From positions 1-64,000 of the forward strand of contig JASWJB010000118.1 of the NCBI GenBank assembly GCA_032433595.1: a stretch of 64,000 bases of DNA. The letters run 5' to 3'. A program made the translations under genes and the position numbers. Positions 24,001-34,566 of the stretch are shown piece by piece. Numbering within the stretch: the stretch's first letter is position 1; each line of letters opens with the position of its first letter. Under the pieces are notes generated by a model. The model was not told the origin of the DNA. It saw only the letters and a list, made by a program, of their open reading frames with translations, and made no database searches. Source of the stretch: Conoideocrella luteorostrata (lineage: Eukaryota > Ascomycota > Sordariomycetes > Hypocreales > Clavicipitaceae).

Positions 24001-24318
24001 AGCTACCTTCCCGCCTTCCGCAAACTGACTGATCCTGCGAAGCTTTTCTTTGCAGATTTTGAGCTTTTGGGGGTACAGGATGATAACGACAGCCTTGCCG
24101 CGAGAAGGACCGAAGGTGTCTACGTGGATTTGTTCAAGAGAGTGGAACTACGAAGAGGCAGTGCTGGACCTCGATGGAGAAGATGTGTCCGGTGCGCGTC
24201 AGTGATGGAAGATGTGTTTGGTAGTCGTCCTGGCTACACCTTTCTGCTTGGTCAACAACGGAAGTGCTCTTGCGGTGGCTACTGGTCGCTGCTACCGAAA
24301 GGGAAGCTGGCTCTGTGA
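21041..24318 (+). CDS. MED16: Mediator complex subunit 16
   Basis: Tail-module subunit of the Mediator coactivator, which links DNA-bound activators to RNA polymerase II (yeast Sin4). Eight exons in phase: 21041-21207, 21271-21625, 21681-21936, 21996-22649, 22710-22829, 22889-23002, 23054-23335, 23405-24318, giving 953 aa. Recognised by the start (EKMPLILDNAIPMDLNNVD), by HLEWGTTNSPELAVMDAAGR, KMYWSQNNNRMEETTMELES and the NYDDLLAVV and RILKIQVDY blocks, and by the Cys-rich C-terminus (WRRCVRCASVMEDV... KCSCGGYWSLLPKGKL). The N-terminal half is WD40-like. The fourth intron (22650-22709) uses a GTCAGT donor and a perfect TACTAAC branch; the alternative donor four bases later breaks the frame. 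The in-frame GTAAGT at 21503 is coding (VSF), not a donor. No lesions are seen. Confidence 0.93.
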
Positions 24319-27010
24319 AGAAAAAAAAAAGCATGTAAATCGTTATGGCACCCAGGTGGTGATATTGCATTGGCAGACCGCTAGTTACATGTTACCGGTA
24401 CCTATATCGATTAAAAGCTTGGACTTTAGAGCGGGATGCTGACGCCGCGATTGGGATCGTGGTGCTATGCTACTCCCATGGTGTACTGCGCAAACAGAAA
24501 AGCGAGCAGATACTTGAACACAGCCATCAATACGGCGACAGAGCATTCATGGCCAGGAGAGCCTAACCGGAACCGCCGCGAATTAAACACGCATCTTGGT
24601 TCAGATGACGAGCCGCACCTGCGAGACCATCAGAGAAAAATAAAATGTTAAGCACGAGTACTTACCAGATGCCATGAAGCAAATGAAACAGTCAGCCACA
24701 AGAATGCCAGGAATAGCTGCCACTTTGGCGTGTCGAGTGTCCAGCATCGATCCAAAGCGGCTAATCGGGAGGGAAAAAAAAAAACATGTCGTGCGTACTC
24801 GTATCACATCAGGCGCAAATTAAAATGCCAATACAGGCAGATGGGTTCTTGGATGAAATAACACGTAGCCAATATCTACACTCGCATAGGGAGTGCGCTA
24901 GGGCTGAGCACGAGGCTGGCTCGTGATGGCGCGATGTGTTGGCTTCCCAGGAGTCTAATTGGCGGAGTAGCTATCGCGGCCAATTTGACATTCCGACCAA
25001 TCTTGACTGATAACTATATGGAGTACTCGATGCAATAACTAAATAGCTATCAAACTATGGAGTACTCTTCCGTATCCGAAGGGTATTCCGGACATCAGAA
25101 ATATGTTACCGCGTGCCAGATGATACGAGATGACATGACCGCGCAATCAATTCAACCTCCTAAACACCCCCCCCCCCCCCCTACTACTCCGTACCCGCAA
25201 GCCGTACTGTTGAGCTCTGGAAGCCGCTCCATCCAAACAGCGCAAACCAAATAGACAACGGATCCCAAGATTCAGTTAGTTTGGCTCAGACAAGATACTC
25301 AGATTAAGATTATTTCGCCAGTTGGGGTGGAGGGGGGGGCTAGTGACTAGTTAGCCTCTGGTTTATCCCAATCTGCTGAGGTGGCTGTGCGGAATGACGT
25401 CCAGCAAGCAGCCCGATCAAGAGACGGGCAAACAGGGTGGTTCCTGCGTAGAAACATGGCAGAACGGACCGGGTGGGAGGTGAAGCGGGTTCTCGCTTTT
25501 CTTTTTTGACATTTTCTTGCTTTTACCGTTCGTAGTTAATAGTCGCGCAGAAATAAGGCTGGCGGTTGTACATTTTGGTGTGGCATGACAATGTCGCATG
25601 GAGATTATCCGGGTGCCGACATATGCAGAGCTATAAGACATAGTCAAGTAGTAGGTGCCGAGGGAAAAGAAGCAATCAGTCATGCCACCATGATGTCTGG
25701 ATGGGGGTGACTAGGTATAGGAGGGACTAGATGTAGGAGAGTATTCCGTGGACGAACGCGGACTAGACATGCCGAAGGAAGCAGAGCTTGTCGTGCATGT
25801 ACAATCTAAAACGCATGGTGATTAATTTTCCGTTTCTACACGACTTGCGGAAACTACTCCGTAGAAGGGGTAAGAAGAAAAAAGAAGAAGGAAAAGGGCT
25901 GGTTCATGATGATCGGAAAGACAGCGTGGTGCGAGCAACTTGCAGAGATTGCAGTAGATAGGTAATAAGGAACTACGAAAGACAACAACCCAAATCAGGT
26001 TTATTGCGCGAGACATGATCGGCTGGGTAGTGAGATAGTTGGCAGGCACTTCCCATTAACAACAGCTGTGATATTTGCGTGGAAGCCGTGTTTTTATTTT
26101 TATTTTTTATTTTTTTGCTTGTATATGCGGAGCAACTACTCCGGACTCCGTAACTAGACCAGATTATCGGCTTGCTTACTGCGAGGGCAACCAACATCGG
26201 AAGGGCGACGAATAAAGGAGAAAAAAGGAAAATCGTCCGGTTGCTGACGCCAGCTCTGCATGAACTGCTCCGTGCTCCAACTCCCATGAAATCGCGTGGC
26301 AAAATCAGCCTACCAATGGAAACAGTGTATATTACATCTCGTGAGCATCTCTCGATAGTACGAGTTTGCGGAATCCCAAACATGTGGGCATTCTTTCGCG
26401 TGATAGGGTAGCTAGTCTGGCTCCCATCTCGAGGGCGGCTGGAGAGGAGACCATGGCGCTTGCAAATTGGCTGCTCACACCCAATAGAATACACCCGCCA
26501 CAGTTGCACCTCATCTCACGCACACCTCAGCCAATCCCTCCAACTACTCCTAGGTACTCCCGTAGTTATACTAGTAGTCCGCATCATTGAATCATGTCGA
26601 CCGGTGACAGTTGCAGAAGGAGAGCAAAGAAAATTCCGGCGCTTACTCCGTAACTACAAGGGTACCAAACCTGTCCCCGATTGCTCTTGAACTGGTCAAA
26701 TCTGTCGTCCTGGTCGGCCCCTGATCGGAATGCTCGATCGACCAGTTTGATTAGAGTGTGGCGATTTCCCCAGGGGGGCCTTGTTCTGCCATCAAACTCA
26801 TACAGGTGGTTTAACTTGTACTAGCACGGAGTACGGACTGCCGCGAGCTAATTAAAAGCGGTGTACGGAGTACGTAGTTCTGAGTACAGAGTACCCTGTA
26901 TCTCCTAGAATTCCGAGAGACTACAAGTGTGTACCTGTGGCGCTGCTAAGCCAATAGGATTTAACAATTAATGGGTACTAAGTTTACCAACTATATCTTC
27001 GTAATACGGG

Positions 27011-27152
27011 TACTAAAGGCCCTTATATCCCTACTTTCAGATCGCTACAGCGCATTTGGTACGGTTTGGTAGGTTGCGCGGGCCGCTAAAGTCACTGGCT
27101 AAACGTTCAAAGTGGGCCTTGGGATACATGCTTGGAGCCTCTTAGGAGATGG
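27011..27152. repeat. diverged dispersed repeat, copy 2
   Basis: This is the partner of 8416-8568, in the same orientation: TACTAAA, TTATA, CCCTACTT, GGGCC, AAGTCAC, AGTGGG, GGATACATGCTTGGAGCCTCT and GGAGATG occur in the same order and nearly the same spacing. The copy ends five bases before a perfect inverted repeat. Confidence 0.6.
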
Positions 27153-27156
27153 AGCA

Positions 27157-27240
27157 GCCAGGCGGGGGACAAATTACGTGACCCTTCAAGGCTAACCAAA
27201 CCACGCCGCAAAGGGTCACGTAATTTGTCCCCCGCCTGGC
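27157..27240. repeat. perfect 30-bp inverted repeat with 24-base loop
   Basis: The left arm at 27157-27186 (GCCAGGCGGGGGACAAATTA...) is exactly the reverse complement of the right arm at 27211-27240, separated by 24 bases. After one mismatch the next two bases on each side also pair. Such a structure suits a miniature inverted-repeat element, a recombination remnant, or a strong RNA hairpin if transcribed. There is no adjoining gene. Confidence 0.95.
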
Positions 27241-27928
27241 AGCCAGCTAGGATGAGTGAGCGAGCGAGTGGGTGCGGAGCGTTGTACGGAGTACCTTGAA
27301 CGTCTAATATGGTAACTATGTCTAGTAATACAGCGAGCGATACAGGTTGCGGGCTATTACCGTGGCACGATGTGATGCGATTATACGGAGTACATACTGC
27401 ACAAGACGGAGTACTTCGCATCGAGTCGCCGACTAACGAAAATGGGTAAATTTCCAGGTAAAGACGAAGATCAAACCTGAAACTGCCGGGCAACGTACAT
27501 TCATGTCGGTTGCATCTGTCAGCGCTCGAGTGCCAATTTGTCCTCATTCATGTCAATGCTACAGTTGCAACCTGTCCCTGAGACCGGACTTCCCCGAAAT
27601 ATGATATGGAGTCATAGATAAATACGATCAACCTGGATCATTTGACAGGCTGAAACGGCAGAACAATTCGTTTTTCTTTCCCGTTCTTTGCTCGGGCATG
27701 TATAGTTGTACGTGCATACATTATGGAGTCAGGTTGTTTTGAGTGTTTGGACCCCCCGGTTCGTTTGGTTTCTGGCGACAAGTTCAAACAAAACCGTCAC
27801 AGATGTTTGGTGGGTGATGGTGTTCTGGCGAATCATCGTCGTGCGATTGGAGGCACGGAGGTGTTGCCGCTCCTGTTGTGGAAGCGCGCACTTCAGCATG
27901 GCGTGTACATGTATATTCTCGTACTGCC

Positions 27929-27991
27929 TACGGAGTACTCCGTACACCGTTCTCCGTACACGCACAAGTCATAACCGTGTACTCCGTACGG
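27929..27991. repeat. TACGGAG / TACTCCG cluster with 16-base palindrome
   Basis: TACGGAGTACTCCGTA forms a perfect palindrome at 27929-27944, followed by TTCTCCGTAC (27950-27959) and GTGTACTCCGTACGGCGTAC. The same palindrome occurs at 9415-9430 and 61876-61891. Confidence 0.85.
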
Positions 27992-28434
27992 CGTACGAAT
28001 AGCGATACCTCGTGACGGCGCTAGACTCCTTGTTCACACCATGACGGATGCAGTCCTGAGAGGACGAAGCTCATGCCGGCACATGATGGGCTTTGAATGC
28101 AAAGATTCCAACCTTTGCACACTTGCGGGCTTGGCAACTCGGCGTCGGTCACCCCACGTTCTCGCTCAACTCGATTGCCCAGCTTGCCAGCGCCATGTTC
28201 AGCTGGGATCAGATCGACTACGGCATTGCGACTTTTTTGGACAGACAGGCCCCGTTGTGCCTGGCGCTAGTCCAGGAACACGGGCACACTGAGCGGTGGT
28301 GTGGCTTGGAGCTAGCCAACCACGCCAGCGACAGTTCAAGCACGTCGACAGCTGGCGGCAAACCATCACGGCATCCGTCATCTCATCATCGCTTCTGTCA
28401 TATCGTCTGGCCTCGTTCGTCTGTGAGTCCATGC

Positions 28435-28462
28435 GGGTGTGCATGTGCATGTGCATGTGTGC
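28435..28462. repeat. GCATGT microsatellite
   Basis: Four or so tandem GTGCAT/GCATGT hexamers. It lies inside a spurious 261-codon open frame and gives that frame its Cys-Ala-Cys-Ala run. Confidence 0.85.
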
Positions 28463-29968
28463 TTGTGTTGGATGTATGGCAACTACTCCGTACAATACAA
28501 CAAATCCGGTACTTCGCGTGTCGGCAGTCTTTGACTTGGTCGTCCACCTGGGGCTTACTATTGTTGCTCGTCGGTCTCGACTCGCACCACCCACACCACC
28601 TTACTCAAACTTTGCATCTGACCACGCGAGTGCGTGGCTGTCCATGTCTTGAAGTGCCTTTCTCGTTCTGTCGTCGCCCGCTTAAAGTTCAGCATGGACA
28701 TGGACATGGACGGGCCGGATATGGTGGTACCATCTGTGTATTGTGCTCCACGGAGATAATTACGCCAATTGTGAGCGGCGCTAGGGTGTTGGACGAGGGT
28801 CCAATGGCCTTTGTTTGGTGGAGCCGCAATATCGCTGTAATACAACATCACAATACAAATAGGACAAGAATAGCATAGCACGGAGTTGGATCTTATTGTA
28901 CGGAGTATGTATGCATGGAGCACAAGCTGCGGCCAATGCCGCCGTAAGACGAACGTTGGATGCATGTCGTACCGTAATACCGAGCACTTACTCTGTCTGT
29001 GCTTCCGGACTGTATTGTATTCATGCAGCACCACCAGACAGCATCACACTGTTCTATATTTGCGCAGAGTCAACCCCATGCTTACTTTACGGCAATTAGC
29101 CATTGTACATACGGAGTGCAGTGCAGTATAATACGCGCCGGGCGGTTGGCCTTGTGCAGCCCTCGTCCCACTTCAATGTTGTTGCACTTGGCGCATCTGC
29201 GCTCTCGTCCTTCTACTCCGTACAGAGTACGGGAGTAACTACTAGTACTAGTAATCGTGGTCATCAGGCCAATCCGTGCATCCATTTCTTCGCGCTTTGC
29301 CCGCTTTTGCCTGCCTTGCCCTTGACGGGAAAGATCCCCTGCTGGCTGCAAATTATCCTTCGTATTGTACACTGCTAGTTCCACCGCAGTGTGTTCCTCA
29401 CCACCGAGTTCCAGGTACTCTGTCAGTCCGTACGATGGCTGGAGGCACGTTGGCGTACCGAACCCAATCAGCCAGCCAACCAACCACCACACCGCATCGC
29501 ACCCCACCCAACCGGTGGGTCTTGCCTCTTGACCCCTTTTTGGCCAGGACGAGTCGACGGCGATGCCACCATCCCGTCCGGGTACCTGCCTCTAAACTGC
29601 TTCGGGCCCAGCACGCGCTCTGCGCATCTAAGTCGAAGCCCAGTCAACGTCAATCGCACCAGTCAAACCCCTGCCAAGCCCAGTCGACGCCAATTCAGAC
29701 CCCGGTCTTCTCCTTCGTCCATCTTCTCTCGCTCTGTCTTTTCGCCCATCATCCTCTCCCCGCCCTCGTTTCCCCCCCCCGTATTGTAGTAGCTCCCTCA
29801 CCGTCGACGGTTCCAATGTTCGCCCAGGACGTACCGTGACTCTCTTTCTTCTCCTCGTCTATTTGCCGCTACGTACTACATCCCTTTTCATGGCCAATTT
29901 AACGACCCGGCGATAAGACATTATTGCTTGGTTATTTGGTCACATTCTCACACCCTGAGTTCCCCGAA

Positions 29969-32900
29969 ATGGCGCCTCTAGTTTCGGGTCATGGGCTTGC
30001 GCCGCCGGAGCTCGAGTCGTCGATCATGCTCGCCTCTGATACAGCATCTGCTTCGTCTGATATCCTCCGACACCAGGACGACACTTCCCTCAGCCACCAG
30101 CTCCAACACCTCCGGCACACCCAGCAGGACCAGAAGGACTCTAATTCTTACCAAGAGATCACACCTCCATCCAAGTCTGACACTGACACGACTCATCATC
30201 CTCTTTCCAGTGGACATAGCGTGACCAATAGCTGCGGCTCCTTGACATCTATCTCGACTCCTGTCGCGGCTTCACATCCTCGTGCGTCCGCTGATACTTC
30301 TGAATCAAGTCCTCCTATCCCTCATCCCTTCGGGAGCCCCATCAAGCGAAAGCCCTTATCCTCATCGGCTTCATCTCTGCCCGCGGCTCTCAAATTCCGG
30401 GATTCTGCCAACGCTATTCCTCCTCCCTTGAATTCAGACCTTCTCCCTAAGCCGGGTCAGAGGTTTGCCAGACCACCGTCGGTCGATAGTCCGACCTTTT
30501 ACGACTATCCACAGTCGCTTCGCACTTCTGTGCCCTCTTGCAAGTGAGTTTCATCCCGATCCGGCCCCTGCCACCTTACGTCAGTCGAGCTGCGGTTGTT
30601 TCGAAAAGACCAAAAAAAACTACCCTCTTTTTTTTCGTTTCTGTTTCCATCCAATGCCGATGTGTTATCCATAATATCTTGATTGCGAGCGTTTTGTGTT
30701 TTCCTACAAATGCCTCGGATCTGCCCCAAGCGTGCGGCTACTTCTCGATAAGCCCACGCACACGTGCCGGACCGGCGCTGTAACAACTTCGGTGGCATTT
30801 GACTCGGGACTCTGAGCGAAACCCTGACTGACTGGAATTCAACTCGGTAGATCTCCCGCCGCTACACTGGCCAGTGCCCACGCGCCAACGTCGGAAGCGC
30901 GTAGCATTCCAGCCGGTGAGCTTCAAAATAGCAACCCTGCGGAACTATCAGACGTTCTATCGGTATACGACGACCTAATTTCTCGAGGGACCAATTCCTC
31001 GGAACCAGATGAAGATATTGCTTGCAGCTCAACATCTGGAAACGTAGTAGACGAGAACAGCTCTGACGATATAGAGAGCCTCTACGCTGATCGCTTTGAC
31101 CATACTCCAACTCTTCCCATGTTCGCTCCAAAACCAACGCCGCCACATCTGAAACTCGACACAGTCGAAACATCGGCATCTCATAGTGAACTGGAATCTA
31201 ATCAGGAACCTGGCAGTCCAGACTCGGCTAGGCTCGCTGCCTCTCCTGCGCTGAACAAACCACTTCCCAGATCGCCGAGCCAAACATCGCCATTTGCTAC
31301 ACTGTTTGGCTGGCCAAACATTTCTCCTTCTGTTACCGAATTCTCATCTATTCCTTCTCCCCTCCTTTCAAGCAAACACGCCAATGACGCGCTTGAAGCT
31401 CCGGGCATCACCAGATCAAATTCATCATCAAGTGACTCCAATGGTGCAACATCAAATCCAATCGGATACTGTGAATCATACTTATCGACACCCCCGCCCG
31501 GCACGGCCGCCTCCTCTTTTCAAATTGACGAGATGGAGGACGAATTAAAAGCCATCAGCTCGGAGCTGGCTGCGTCCATCCGGCGTGAGATGGACCTTGA
31601 AGACCTCGTCGACAGGCTGCAAGAGCAAGTGAGCAACCCGCAAGCTCCCAGCAAGCGGTCAAGCGACTACTTTTCGGATTCGGGTTACAGCTCGGCCAAG
31701 GTTAGCGAATATGACCAAAGTCGGGAGGAAATCGAGAAGATCCAAAGAAGATCTGAACAAGAGAAAGCATCTATTCGACTGGAGTTGAGTAACAAACTAC
31801 AGGATGAGAGGTCCAGAAGGAAGGTCCTTGACCAGCAGATCAAGGACCTGGCTGAAAAAGCATCCCAGATGGACCTCGCTCATATGAACAACCTTGATGC
31901 CAATGACCGTGTTAAGGACCTAGAAAAGTCATGTGAAGACCTTAGACGACGTCTTTCTGAAGAACGAGAGTCCAAGAGCAACTTTGAGGATTTGCTGTCA
32001 GGACTGAAGAGCGAGCTCCAAGAAGCCTGCAACGAGCGAGATAACCTCCGTGACGAGGTTGTTCCCCAACTACGGGCCAGAGTAGAGGGCCTCGAAGCTC
32101 AGGCGGCTTCATATGCAAACCTTACTTATGAATCAACGAAAATGCAACATCAACTTCAATCGCTGAAACAAGAAAACACATCACTCCGGAACTCAATGGG
32201 CCCCGAAGATATGGCACTGGCTAGATCAAATTCTGTGGCTGCCAGCTCATTTAAGGCTAGAGCTGCTCCCACGATTGGTGGCCTGTCCCGGTCTGCAAGC
32301 GTTAAGAACGTTCAGTCTGAGTCGAGGGAAGCTCTTGCAGAGCGTCTAAAGGACGTAGAGGCTCAAAGAGACGCGCTTCACAGTGCGCTCAAGAATCTTC
32401 TCGAAAGACAAGAGTTCCAGAACCGGGAGAATGAGAAGAAGATCAAAGTTCTGGAAACCGAGCGCCAACGATTGTTGCTGGAGCCACGAAAAGCAGGATT
32501 CGACAGAGAAATCTCCAGCCTGCGTACCGAGATCAACGTGCTGCGTCGACGTGCGGAGGATGCATTGGAACAAAAGTGGCAAGTTGAGAAAGGCCTGGGA
32601 GGCCTGAAGATGGACCTTGATAAAGCCGAGGAAGAAATCGCTTCTCTTAGGTTACTCCTCCAGGAGAAGGATATTCTCATCCCCCCTTCGCTGGCTCAAC
32701 TAAGCTCCGTGAATGGCACACCGAGCACCACGGTCACGTCGGAATCTCTGCAGATGGCCTACCAGGATCTGCAGAGCGCTTACACCGAGTCGTTGGAGCG
32801 TATTAAGAAACTGGAACTCAACACTGGCGATGCCGCATCTGACGAGAAGACCAGGCTTGCCATTGAGCGACTTGAGCAGTCCCTCTCTTCAGCAGTTTCG

Positions 32901-33623
32901 GAGCGGGACGCAGCCCGACGACACTTAGACGGCCTCAAGACGCAAGTGGAAGGATTGTCATCAGGCGAATCCAAGCACGTTGATAGAGAGATGGCCTTAT
33001 CGGATCAATTGAGCGAATCTGCACAGCGTGTCGAAAAACTGGCGGCTCAGGTTCAACAACAGCTGTCTACTAATGCCGAGTTGCGTAGGCGCCTTGCCGA
33101 TACCGTTGCCAGGGGCGACTCGGACCGAAAGATCAACTCGGATCGCATTACTGATCTTCAAGAACGCCTGCACGCACTTGAAGAGAAGCTCGTTGCGGCC
33201 CAAACCTCGTCCGAAGAACGTGTAGGTCGACACGAAGAAGAGCTCTCTCAACTTCGGGAGGCTCATAATGAGCAGCTTCGTCGCATTAACAACGGTGGCG
33301 GGGTCGGTGTTACCGCCCGCAAAGGTTCGCTTCTGCACTCTGGACCGTCGGCGGGGTTGTTTGGTCGTGTGTCGCAGGCCATGTCGGCTAAAAGCTTCGA
33401 GGAGGAGGTCGAAATTAAAACACTGCGAACCCGCGTTACGGAGCTTGAGAAAGCTCTTGCCGATGCCGAGAATGAGATCGAGCAAGTCGTTGCTAAGATG
33501 AACGAGGCGCAGATCGCCGTGATGACTCTCCAAGAAGAGCGTGAAACGGCAGCTCGGGATACTCGAAGACTGCAAAAGATAATTGAAGAGGCCAAGTTGA
33601 CTCCTCCTGGTGGAAGTGCTTGA
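29969..33623 (+). CDS. large coiled-coil protein, function unknown
   Basis: Exon 1 (29969-30543) and exon 2 (30851-33623) join across a 307-nt intron with a GTGAGT donor and GGTAG acceptor, in frame, for 1115 aa. The start is the ATG of MAPLVSGHG; an in-frame ATG at 29924 would add 15 residues. The first 400 residues are disordered, rich in Ser, Pro and Thr, with acidic patches. From about residue 415 (DELKAISSELAASIRREMDLEDLVDRLQ) to the end the protein is almost all heptad-like coiled coil, rich in Glu, Arg, Leu and Gln, broken near 690-720 by SLSRSASVKN-like serine-rich sequence and near 1010 by a Gly-rich linker. Similar ascomycete proteins carry loose names such as M-protein-repeat protein. 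A scaffold or cytoskeletal role is plausible but not shown. No membrane segment or enzymatic motif is seen. Confidence 0.85.
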
Positions 33624-34566
33624 GCCGTTTTGGCAACGGGATAGAGATGGGAGTCGTATCCGGAGTAATTTTGAACAAGACGCTGCAATACCGTCTTACC
33701 TAGGGGAGAACATACATGGCATGAAAGGGAATTAGTGTTCTGCATCTAGCGATTGGAGTTTTCATTGTTTGTTTTTTTGCTTACATCCATACGGAGGTAG
33801 GCTCTATCATTGTATGGCGATTGAAATCAGCCTTGCACAAAACTGCACGGAATTGAAAGGACTGGGTGTAGAACCCTCGGACGGTCGGGTTATGATCATC
33901 AAACACACATTTCAGATTCAAGTATACATTACTATACATGGGCTGCTGAGCGAGAAAAACGGAACCTCGAGCCGAGGATCATTTGCATTCGGAGGATTCG
34001 CAAAATGGCATGGCGAGGATTCGACCAAAGAGCCATTTTGCATTATATTATTATACATTCTGGGACCATAATGTTTTGTTGTAACATCTAACTGATAAGT
34101 ATGGCTGGGGAAATGGGAAGGCAGTAGCGTATTTATAGAACCGGGGGCTAAATAAGAAGAGACTATGAGCCAAAAGGGATGAAGATGAAGTGACTTTATG
34201 CAGGAAGGTTCGTGACCATTGAACATTCGTGCACAGACCGCCGGTGCTGGTGGACTTCGGTGCCTGCACGCCCATTATGTGATGATGTGGTTTGCGCAGG
34301 CAGAACTTCCCCACTGAAATTAACGCTGCGACTGCATCATCCGTCTACACGCCGTGAACGCCGCCGTATTCCTCGGAAACGGCAGTCAACAACGAGATTC
34401 ATTTCGTTCACACCAATAATCCGGGGCGATAATTACGAAGAAGGGAATATAGAGTAACTTCCATGCCCCGTGAAGTACTTGGACTCATGGCTGCCCTACT
34501 ACCGAATCCTGCAAGCTCTTTTGCTATTGAACAACTGGAATGACTTCGGGTGTTCAATAATTGAAG
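33624..34566. other. intergenic spacer of 943 bases
   Basis: 3' region of the coiled-coil gene and promoter of the polymerase gene. No credible exon and no TACGGAG cluster are seen. Short open frames on both strands lack support. Confidence 0.6.

Larger units (their letters stand above)
24319..29968. other. gene desert of 5.6 kb
   Basis: No exon chain with family likeness. Contents: a run of 15 C (25167-25181), A- and T-rich tracts, many TACGGAG/TACTCCG motifs (26825-26895, 27288-27420, 27929-27991, 28480-28500, 28900-28910), a second copy of the diverged repeat (27011-27152), the 30-bp inverted repeat at 27157-27240, a GCATGT microsatellite (28435-28462), and a pyrimidine-rich stretch (29500-29850) leading into the next gene, which may be its promoter or 5' leader. 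Confidence 0.65.

Noticed and set aside
28093..28878. 261-codon open frame on the plus strand in the gene desert
   Set aside because: The composition is low-complexity Cys/His/Leu; part of it comes from a GCATGT microsatellite, and TACTCCG motifs run through it. No motif or family likeness was seen.
29276..29839. 187-codon open frame just upstream of the coiled-coil gene
   Set aside because: Pyrimidine-rich leader or promoter DNA; Pro/Ser/Cys-biased in several frames at once.
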